Assembly (NCBI GenBank): GCA_019009955.1
Contig: CM032229.1
Location: 151,663,001 to 151,727,000 of the forward strand
DNA: 64,000 nucleotides
Reading direction: 5' to 3'
DNA from: Riptortus pedestris
Taxonomy: Eukaryota; Arthropoda; Insecta; Hemiptera; Alydidae
Position 1 is the stretch's first letter. The number at the start of each line of letters is the position of its first letter. Below the pieces are notes generated by a model. The model made no database searches. It saw only the letters and a list, made by a program, of their open reading frames with translations, and was not told where the DNA came from. The position numbers and the translations under genes were made by a program. Below are positions 55,013-64,000 of this stretch, piece after piece.

Positions 55013-55938
55013 TTCTATAGTTTGGCCGATCTACACAATACCAGATACATATCAGATTGACATTTAAATTCTTTTAATCATTTTATTTCAATGTTTTCTT
55101 CTCATCTTCTGATCCGTGAAAACTTATTTCTTGTCTTTCATTCCTCAGAAATTTCAGATCAGAAAGGATAGAACCTTTTCCCTTGCAGCTCACAGGTGTA
55201 TAATATATTTACATATTTATCTTGTTGATAAAGGCTATTATTTATTTTCTGTTTCGATATATCATTGACTTAAATATTAATAGTTTTCAGAAAAACTTTA
55301 TATTATTTTTTATTTTATGTCATTTATTTCAGGTAACAATGCAGCTTTTGTGTTTCTGTTGGTGTATAGAGAACTGAAGATGATGCACAAACGATTTTTG
55401 CATAAAAAAGAAAATTCATTGAGGAGCTTTCCTTTTATTTTTGACGATCTAATTAAAATAACTTAAATACAATTCAAATTCATCTAAGTATTTATATGAA
55501 CATGTTTAAAAACTGCTCTCTACACTTAGCAATCGGATTTCCATCATTTGAAAGAGTTCTCAATAAAATATAGAAAAGGAGAGTTTATTTTTTATAGGTG
55601 GCATTTCCTACCTCTTCCTCATATGGATTCCTTCGATAGTGTTATATTCCTTTATATATTGGTAACTTGGTAAATTGGTGATTAATGGAAAGGGATGGAG
55701 GAAATATAATCTAGCTTAATTAAAATAAATTAAATAATAGGATAACTACAAAAATAATATATATTTAAACTTATTTATGAACATCACATCATTTGCCCTT
55801 CCAACAGTCAAAAATTGTACATAGTGAAATAACGAAAGTAGATAAGAGATAACAACAAGTAGCAATAACAAATACGAAAAAACAATGAAAAATAACAATA
55901 GTTTAATAGTTAAACATTTATAAGTAAACATTAAAAAA
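55013..55938. other. AT-rich spacer
   Basis: Nothing recognised. Confidence 0.4.
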
Positions 55939-56963
<1,025 letters not shown>

Positions 56964-57244
56964 AAATGGTGATAAGCACAGTTGGTGGATGATCAATATG
57001 AAAAGAATGTCTGAAAATGGCACATTTGCTAATGTTTATCATAATTTTCTCCTACGAACGCATATAATACAATTAATGCCTTTAATTTGTAATCTTGTTG
57101 CACACTACAGAAATATAATGAAATCAATAAAATAGATATAAGAATTGGAGATAAGATAAATTCTGAGAAATTAATTTTCTTAGCAAATTGGTCAAGTTTT
57201 TGGTGGAGAAATAAGTTTTCCCATCTGTAGTACAGTGTTGAATC
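56964..57244. other. AT-rich spacer
   Basis: Nothing recognised. The first part resembles sequence near 16370-16510 (GGATGATCAATA, AATGGCACATTTGCTAATG), suggesting an additional low-copy repeat adjacent to family A copies. Confidence 0.4.
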
Positions 57245-57425
57245 TTCTTCCTAAGAGCTTGTCTAGTGGTACTCAGTAAAGGCCAGTCTTATGTATGTAA
57301 GTTTGACTAGTCAGTTTGTCACATGGGCAAGAGTCATATTGTGTCAGTCCAAATCTTTTCAAGTAGCATTGAGTCCACCCGTGGGCAGTCAGTAAATCTG
57401 CCAGTTTCAAAATTGGTTTAATTAT
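57245..57425 (-). pseudogene. R1-like LINE C-terminal fragment
   Basis: The minus strand reads ADLLTAHGWTQCYLKRFGLT, then QYDSCPCDKLTSQTYIHKTG. L-L-T-x-H-G-x5-Y-L-x-R-F and C-x-C resemble the C-terminal knuckle region of R1/I-type LINEs. It is short and degraded. Confidence 0.5.
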
Positions 57426-57595
57426 TTTGTTTGTCAACGAATTTTACGTTTTGGCATAAAGGCTTTTAATACTCTCTCGTTTTCATAGAATATCGCTTAA
57501 AAATTTAAAAGAAAAATGAAGAAGAAACATATTACAATATATCAAAGTTTTTCTTTTACCGTCCATGTCCATTGTTTTAATTTATTTATTATGAA

Positions 57596-57826
57596 TTAAA
57601 TTAAATTATTTATAAACGTTCACTTTTTGCAACTATGGCTAATTGGGACGGGTTATCTACAGGCTACCACCTTTTTCTAGCCAGGACGGGACTAAGGATT
57701 TTATTTAATGAATTCCGTCACTAAATAAATTCCTGTTGCCCAGGCGGGAATCGAACTCGCCACTCTAGGTTTACTATGCGAGATTAAGGTCAACGCTTCA
57801 ACTCACATGGCTAACCTGAGCTCCAT
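57596..57826 (-). mobile_element. tRNA-derived SINE, complete
   Basis: On the minus strand this is the best-preserved SINE copy. It has A-box GAGCTCAGGTTAGCCATGTG, B-box GAGTTCGATTCCCGCC, the body AGTGACGGAATTCATTAAAT, the CCGTCCCAATTAGCCATAGT block and the 3' end GTGAACGTTTATAAATAATT. The boxes are spaced as in a tRNA gene. Confidence 0.85.
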
Positions 57827-58393
57827 GGATAAATATTAGCATATTTCTCTATACAAAGTTCGCCAAAGACCATTTTGGGCAAAGGAACATATTGTTGGTT
57901 AGGTTAGGGAATAGAGGTTGGGCCGACCCCTGACATAAGCCCCAAGGGGAGTTATGCGTAGGTGTTGCCAGTCCCAATCTATCCGGGACCCTAATGCGAT
58001 TTTTACAAGCTTTAACCCCTCAGTTACCTAACCTGACACCCTGCCGACAACAGCATGGGAAAGAAACTAGGAGGACCTAACAATAATGTCCTTTGCGCTT
58101 TCACTCCGCCCTCTTCTCATCTCTCTCGCTCTTTCCTATTCTTACTAAAGTCCTAAATATTTGTGAAACCAAAGATTTTTGCATAAGGAGAAAGTTATTG
58201 CACAGCCATAAATCTTAACCAGCCGCTAAGAGGTTGTTCGTTAACATAAGCGTCTCTTTAAATACGTTTGGATAAAGAATCTCTAATTTGCGCCCGAGAA
58301 TATCTCAGGATATTCTTAGATTTCATTTATAAAATTAAATCAATCACCATTTCATTTTCCAGGGTTCAACATTTCTAAACTCAAATGTATAAA
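57827..58393. other. Spacer, more GC-rich than neighbours
   Basis: The stretch 57900-58140 is less AT-rich and contains two TTAGG units (GGTTAGGTTAGGG at about 57898). No element or gene is recognised. Confidence 0.4.
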
Positions 58394-58824
58394 AAAAGTC
58401 CGTCAGGCACGGGCTGCGTAAACTAAGCAGATTTCCCACGTGAAGCTATACAATAGAGATATCTCTATACGAGAGCCGAACACTTAAGACCGAATTAGCT
58501 TTTGTCCTGAAACGTTCGTTATCGGCCCACATTTAATAAAAATGCAAATATCTCGGTTAATATTGAAGATAGAGAATAAATGTATAGAACAATATTTATA
58601 GTAAATTGAATTTTCAATAAGATTGGTTCTATACAAGTTTTTGATCCGCCGTATGGTAACGGAGATATTTCGAATTTTCAAAAAACGTCCCCTCTAAACC
58701 CTCCCCCCTCCCACTGGTCCGATTTCTGCCGTTGACGAACTTGATCTTTCTTTTTACATAAAACGACTAAATCTCGAGTTTGCTAACGATTAAATAATAA
58801 TTGCGACCGCTAGAGCGGTAACAG

Positions 58825-58893
<69 letters not shown>

Positions 58894-59088
58894 GTTTTGA
58901 ACGGACCTCATTTTCGTCATCTCCTGGGTAGGATCCCAAGGATTAAATATATATATATATAGTTTTGAACGGACCTCATTTTCGTCATCTCCTGGGTAGG
59001 ATCGACGGACATTTGAAGAAAAATTTCGAAAATCGCGTCATGAGTACAACCTCAATAGCTGATTTCCCTTAAGGGAAATCTGCTAAAA
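58394..59088 (+). mobile_element. Family A copy A23 with tandemly duplicated 3' segment
   Basis: The copy is complete from AAAAGTCCGTCAGGCACGGG at 58394 to the perfect palindrome and CTGCTAAAA at 59088. The block from the end of the TA core to GGGTAGGATC occurs twice (58892-58935 and 58961-59001), separated by CCAAGGATTAA and a second short TA tract. Confidence 0.9.
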
Positions 59089-59636
59089 GAACAAAGTCTG
59101 ACACAAATATCAATCTTTCTTTTTACACAAACATACTTTCAGCATACCCTGCCTCCATTATTCAAGTATTTACCATAATTTACAATGATGATTTACCAAA
59201 ATTAATTATTCGTGAGGGCTGGACCAACTTATGAACAATAGCTCCCACTGTATAATCAATAAAAAATTTAATATAAAACACAGATTTCAAGCATCCACTA
59301 ATACAATTTTTTATTTTGTAGATATAGTAGGAATACATTTTTTTTAAGTACAAACTAGAATTATTGTTTTCAGAAAATTTCGTAGAATATTATTAATATA
59401 TTTGCCATTACTAAATCAATGTTTAACAGATCGTTGACTGATCTAAAGAGAACCTCCCCAACCAACCAAGGTTTTATGTAACCCCCGGAGTGTGCATAGT
59501 AGGTACAGAGTTATTTAGTGTTATTATAGTATTGGCTGTTATGTTTATATGTAACCATAGATACCACTTATGGCATTCGAAGTATTGTTTTATAATATAT
59601 TCCTTTTTGTAAATTATTTGATTTTGTTTTAGTAGA
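59089..59636. other. AT-rich spacer
   Basis: Nothing recognised. Confidence 0.4.
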
Positions 59637-60036
59637 CTTCTCGTAATGGAAATCAGCTATTGAGGTTGCACTCATAACACGATTTTTGAAAAACTTCCTC
59701 AAATATACACCGATCCTGTCCATGAGTTGAAGACAAAGGAAAAAGGTTAATTCAAATATAGAAATATATATATATTATGTTATCGATCTGATGGTCGCAT
59801 TTTTTGTTTGATCGTTACCAAATAATAGTTTTATTCAAAAAGAATGACTTGTATTCAAGTTCGTTAATGGCAGAAATTAGACTAGAGGCAGGGAGGGGGG
59901 TTTAGAGGCGAATTTCACCAATTTGAAATATCCCCGTTACTATACACATCGAAAATGGTATAAAACCAATATTATTGCAAATGTAATGTTCTATAAATGT
60001 TTTTAAATTATATTTTTGAATAGATATTTGTAGTGA
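59637..60036 (-). mobile_element. Family A copy A24, old and 5' truncated
   Basis: The 3' end is decayed (TTTTAGTAGACTTCTCGTAA), with a tiny TA core (59764-59777) and recognisable body blocks (GTTTGATCGTTACCAAAT, CAAGTTCGTTAATGGCAGAA). Similarity ends at about 60036. It has more substitutions than any other copy. Confidence 0.75.
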
Positions 60037-60104
60037 GTAAATGCCTGAAGTAATGTGCTGACGTATAGACTACCGTAAAATAAGATAATAAGTCATGTGA
60101 TTAG

Positions 60105-60302
60105 AGAGAGTTTACGAAGTCTGCAGTCCATAAGAATAAATTTCATTTTTACGTTGACGTTGTGATTTTCACGTGTTAAATTGTGAGAACGTCTCAGTAA
60201 ATATGAACGTGTGATTCCAGCATGTCCTATACATATTCTGGTTACTGCCTCTTGAACCCTTCTCGTTAAGTGTTCATTTGACCATGCATTAATCGTGAAC
60301 AT
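60105..60302 (-). pseudogene. I/Jockey-like LINE C-terminal fragment
   Basis: The minus frame reads MFTINAWSNEHLTRRVQEAV, then TRICIGHAGITRSYLLRRSH and KMKFILMDCRLRKL. The R-x-C-I-G-H-x-x-I-T-R-S-Y-L-L pattern and the K-F-I-L-x-D-C end mirror the C-terminus of the LINE at 54488-54850. It is a degraded relic. Confidence 0.6.
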
Positions 60303-60560
60303 ATGAATATGTGATTATATTTAACACAGATAAGAAAGAGAGAGGAGGCCAACATCGTCTATACATAAAACTGTCATATTTGAAGTTGGCCCCTATCATA
60401 TTTGGATATTGACTCTAACCCCCCCCCTGGCTAATGAATTTGTTCATTAGCCCGTCACCAATGGCTAATGAACAAATTAATAATTGATCATGAGAAAAGA
60501 AGAATAGGAATACTTTGTGTATCGGTAACCTTTGTTACGTCAAAGTGACAAGTATATAGA
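60303..60560. other. Spacer with local inverted motif
   Basis: GGCTAATGAA(T/C) units recur at about 60430-60470 (two copies of TGGCTAATGAA and AATTTGTTCATTAGCC), forming a small hairpin. Nothing else is recognised. Confidence 0.4.
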
Positions 60561-61122
60561 CCAGATATGGGCAACCTTCGTCATATTGTGGGCCAAAATT
60601 TAGTCTGCAAGTATGTTCGTGAGCTGCTTTTAAAAGTATTGCATTTTAAAGTAGTGCTCATAATTTTTAAAGATAGATATCAGACATGGAATTATAAGAA
60701 AAATGTAATTATAATATAATTTATTAAAGTAACAAAATGAAATGAAAAAAATTGGTAAACATTATAACTAAATCGTTAAATTTGGAATTGTTACAAACAA
60801 CGAAAGTTAAATATCGACACCGAAATCAATGAGCTTGAATTTGGGAAATTAATCCATGGATGTTTGGATTAATTCCACTGATAGAAAGACGAAAATAATT
60901 TTTCCAAATTATCGTCAGTCAACCTTGTACGATGTGTTTGATTTATGAACTTTCATGATTGAAATGAACTGTTCGCATTTATAAGTACTGCCAACAGCAC
61001 AAATGAGCCCCATCTTCCTCATTTGGAGTAAGTAGTGTAATATTTTTGTTTAATAGGGTTTTTTTCCAAATGTCTTGCGGGCCGGATCAAACCTAACCGC
61101 GAGCCGGTGGTTGCCGACATAT
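60561..61122. mobile_element. Small hAT-like element (MITE)
   Basis: The left end is CCAGATATGGGCAACC. The right end read in reverse is ATATGTCGGCAACC, preceded on the plus strand by the typical hAT subterminal GCGGGCCGGATCAAACC and GCGAGCCGGTGG. The flanks TATATAGA (60553-60560) and GATATAGA (61123-61130) match at 7 of 8 bases, as expected for an 8-bp hAT target duplication. The inside is AT-rich with no transposase frame. Confidence 0.75.
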
Positions 61123-61130
61123 GATATAGA

Positions 61131-62695
61131 TAGTGATGATTCAATTCAAGTTGAGAACTCGACAATATGACAGAAATATAAACTGGGGTCTGTAAAACCA
61201 GGAGCATGTGCTACATGTAAATTTTAAATCTCTGGAATGCACTTCTAACTCTCTGAAAATTAATTCAAATAATTATTAAAACCTTCTACGCTTCTCGGTT
61301 GGCTTCTCAGACGACTTTCGAATCGTCCGTTTATATTTTATTACACATGATAACAGAGCTTCGATTTCTTCAACTTGTACTTTCAGCTTACACAATCCGC
61401 AAATTAATTCAGAATTCGATTAAAATCAAACGGACGACCTGAATGTTTATAACGCCTTGTCATCGAGTAGTGACCGTCTGCCCTCATGTTTCGTTAACAA
61501 GGAACACCATCGTGACCACCTCATCCGTTCACAGACAATATAAATGCTAATATTAATCAATCTATAACGTCCCACGCTTTTTTGGTACATTAAATTTGGC
61601 TTGGTTACATTGCATACTTTAAAAAGTGTGTTACTTTAGACCGAGACGTGTGAATGTTCCTGGCAAGGAAGCGTTTAGTTGGTCCTTTCTTTTCCGCCTC
61701 CATTTCAATATTAGTTTACGTTCTAAGGAGATTCTCATTGCTCGACGGTTAAAGGTATTTTATTTTACCCAGCTCCTTTTTGTTGGGGGGAGGACTAGGA
61801 GGGGATAAAATGCACACAGTTTAAGTCTACAAACAAACTAAAAATATGCCACAGACGCCTTTAGAAATATAGACTATATTCCACAACGTCTGATAGACTA
61901 GGTCTAGTAACGTAATAATGAACACACCTTGTCTTCTGAGATATCCATCCACACGGAATAGATGCAATCTTATTACTGAACGTACAATTTTTGGGGGGTT
62001 CCTTCTACGCTCAAATCATTGATATTCGGCGCAACCAGCTTTGTCAGTACTTCCTAACTCCGCAAAAGACACTACTTTTCTGTTCAAAATATATCTTATC
62101 AGTTCTTGTTCTGTGTATACTTCTCAATGGCTCCTGAATTTATAGACATAACTTGGGACATGGTAGCGTCGTCACTAAGTCCAAAATCTGACCATTAGTG
62201 TGGTTGGGCCTGGCGGTAGCCGAAGACCAAAATAAATTGTGCCGAAAATCAGAGTGGTTATTATCAAAGTGTAGACACCCAAAAGCTAGTTCAGTGGTTT
62301 CTTAGGTTTTTAAGCACCCAGTTTTTTTATTCTTTGTATAGAATTCGTTCCAACTGTACCTAATAAAATAAGATCTGAGACATTTTTTTTTTATGGTATG
62401 CTTAAATTGCTCATTAGACATTTTTCTCCACTTGCGAATACCACTTCTAAGGGCTGAGATACCAATAAGAAGAGCCAGGAACTCAAAGAAGTGAATTTCA
62501 AATGGTTTCAATCAAATAATGAAATTCTGTGCGTTTTTCTGAAATTCTCCTGAGCTTGTAGAATTGATAATTATTAGCAATAGCTATTCGTTTCAGTGTA
62601 ATGAACATTTACCTTCAAAATATTGTAGAACCTCCATTGAAAATATAAATGTATACGATAAATCCATATGCAGTAAAAATAAATATTAATTATTA
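61131..62695. other. Spacer, nothing recognised
   Basis: About 1.5 kb has no supported element. Short frames at 61626-61808 and 62302-62511 lack motifs. Confidence 0.4.
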
Positions 62696-62792
62696 TTTAT
62701 TAACGTCCACTTAATGCAAGTTTGAATAGAACCCACGACTCTAGGTTTAACAAGACAAACGCATTAACAACACGACTAACCAGTCCTTGAAG
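62696..62792 (-). mobile_element. tRNA-derived SINE head, short variant
   Basis: On the minus strand it has an A-box-like GGACTGGTTAGTCGTG and a B-box-like GGGTTCTATTCAAA. It then jumps directly to the 3' end AGTGGACGTTAATAAATAAT, so the body is deleted. Confidence 0.6.
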
Positions 62793-63970
62793 TAGAAATA
62801 GTGGAATAATACAGATTTATAGAAATTTTTGAAAAATTCTTCTCTCCCAAAGAACCCAATTTGATAAAGCACGAATTCAAAAAAGCACACATCAATATTT
62901 TTTTTTATTTATTTATAAAAATCGTGGACTAAACTTACATTTTTCCATTGAATTTTAATATATGCTTTTTTTCTATGTTATGCAATTTTATACAGTTAAT
63001 TATAATTCAAATTATTTATAACACAATTCAAATCAATTATAATTCAATGCAGAATCAGCAGGATCGGTTTCTTTTACCTCAGGGTAATTAATTTCCATTC
63101 TATTACATACTTTTCCTTAAAATTATTTACACGTTTTTAAGTTAGAACCCCTATTTATTTATATAATTAACTCTGTGTGTATTCCTGGACCTTCTCCTGA
63201 AATATATTGCGATAATGTCAAATTTGTTTGCTATTGGCATCCTTAGGTGAGGGCTCCTGACTCCTGTCAGCAGATACCCATTCCTAAAATCTAAAATTAA
63301 AAGACAAAAAAGATGAGTGTGAAAGCATAAGAGTAAATAAAAATATAATAAGAATCTTTTGTTAAATGCTTTTCTTATTGTGACTTATCTCTATTCCTTG
63401 TACAGGCTTAAAGAAGACATAAGCATAAATTAAAAATAAAATAATTGAATTGTGTTTAATTTGAATTGATGCAGTCATTATTATTTTAGTATATTATTTT
63501 CAAGTCCAGTTTATTCTTGAGTATATTATCAAGAATAAATCAGTTTCCAGTATAGTGCACCAGCTGCATTATGTTGAATTAGTATTAAAATTGTAGCTGT
63601 TTGCAACAGAAGTTTCTTAAGTCCAAGCTGTACTTTTCTTAGGGCCTCTATTTTATTTCCACTTTCGCTAGAATGCACTCAGTGCGTTCTTTAATTGCGA
63701 TACCCCCGATACGCATGAGTAAAGCCTGCTTGACAAGTTGTAAAAGTTTAGAACGGCAGCAAATAGCCAATCCGGTTCGAACGGGAATTCCACAATGTCG
63801 GACAAGACGTCTTCAGCAGGTTTCGAGGCCTAAGGACAGCTTCAGAGGATCTAACGAGCTACTCCATCCCTAGTGAACCGTTGGCGTGCAGTTGGGCCTA
63901 GCCTAGTCCATTGGCGTGCGGGAGAGAGAGAGAGCCAATCGGTGCTACACCGCTGCCAATATGTGATAAT
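62793..63970. other. Spacer, AT-rich then GC-richer from 63640
   Basis: The first 850 bases are AT-rich with nothing recognised. The part 63640-63970 has balanced composition and a repeated TTGGCGTGC motif (63871, 63911 and a partial at 63990). It may be the start of a different sequence domain beyond the window. Confidence 0.4.
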
Positions 63971-64000
63971 TGGTGGCCGAGCGGCTAATTGGCGTTATAA
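63971..64000 (+). other. Possible tRNA-like 5' end (A-box), cut by window edge
   Basis: TGGTGGCCGAGCGGCTAA resembles the 5' part and A-box of tRNA-Leu or tRNA-Ser genes, or of a SINE derived from them. Too little sequence remains to judge. Confidence 0.25.

Noticed and set aside
57895..57912. TTAGG-like telomeric repeat
   Set aside because: Only about two units occur, in ordinary sequence context; not an interstitial telomere.

Overview
The window is eukaryotic, AT-rich, non-genic DNA. It has no operons, no bacterial-style genes, no ribosomal RNA, and no open frame that I can assign to a host protein with confidence. The mix of repeats (rolling-circle elements, TA-core interspersed repeats, I/Jockey-like and R2/R4-like LINEs, piggyBac, hAT, Tc1/mariner- and pogo-like relics, a tRNA-derived SINE family and a probable solo LTR) fits an arthropod, most likely an insect. 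The species cannot be told from this sequence. All assignments were made by eye, with no database search.

Main component: an interspersed family, here called family A, with about 24 complete or partial copies on both strands covering roughly a fifth of the window. Each copy has a 5' block beginning GTCCGTCACGCAGGGG, a subterminal inverted repeat AGCAGATTTCCC near both ends, a (TA)n core (sometimes GT or CA), and a 3' palindrome GATTTCCCTTAAGGGAAATC followed by TGCTAAAA. This is the architecture of non-autonomous Helentrons (HINE/DINE-1 type). A short form (about 600 bp) and a long form (about 900-1000 bp) exist.

Second component: two canonical Helitron families. Family B (five copies) ends in a CCCGGGCGAAGCCGGG-type hairpin followed by CTAG and carries about 298-bp internal direct repeats. 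Family C (one copy, 29237-30668) keeps a broken N-terminal piece of a RepHel gene.

Layout. 1-8 kb: family A copies, one split by a Helitron and one by a mariner-like relic, plus an inverted SINE pair. 8-14 kb: LINE 3' fragments and two A copies. 14-21 kb: A copies, a 219-bp foldback hairpin, and an R4/Dong-like LINE end. 21-24 kb: quiet AT-rich DNA. 24-31 kb: SINEs, Helitron B, degraded minus-strand coding sequence, a 500-bp poly-C tract of 16-bp period, a 72-bp minisatellite and Helitron C. 31-38 kb: A copies, an inverted copy of the minisatellite, a pogo-like relic, and a Helitron nested in an A copy. 38-43 kb: an internally deleted piggyBac with TTAA ends, an R4/Dong-like LINE pseudogene inside a (TA)n tract, and Helitron B. 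43-49 kb: probable solo LTR, the longest A copy, and a 27/29-bp satellite. 51-55 kb: a Helitron split by a 2.1-kb DNA transposon with about 300-bp terminal inverted repeats and an 8-bp target duplication, abutting a LINE fragment. 56-64 kb: A copies, SINE and LINE relics, and a small hAT-like element.

The clearest structural theme is nesting. The (TA)n tracts of families A and B repeatedly receive other elements (mariner-like, foldback, Helitron, R4/Dong-like LINE), which lets an insertion order be read from sequence. The strongest candidate for something little described is the long-TIR transposon at 52153-54286. No cellular pathway or host system is visible.
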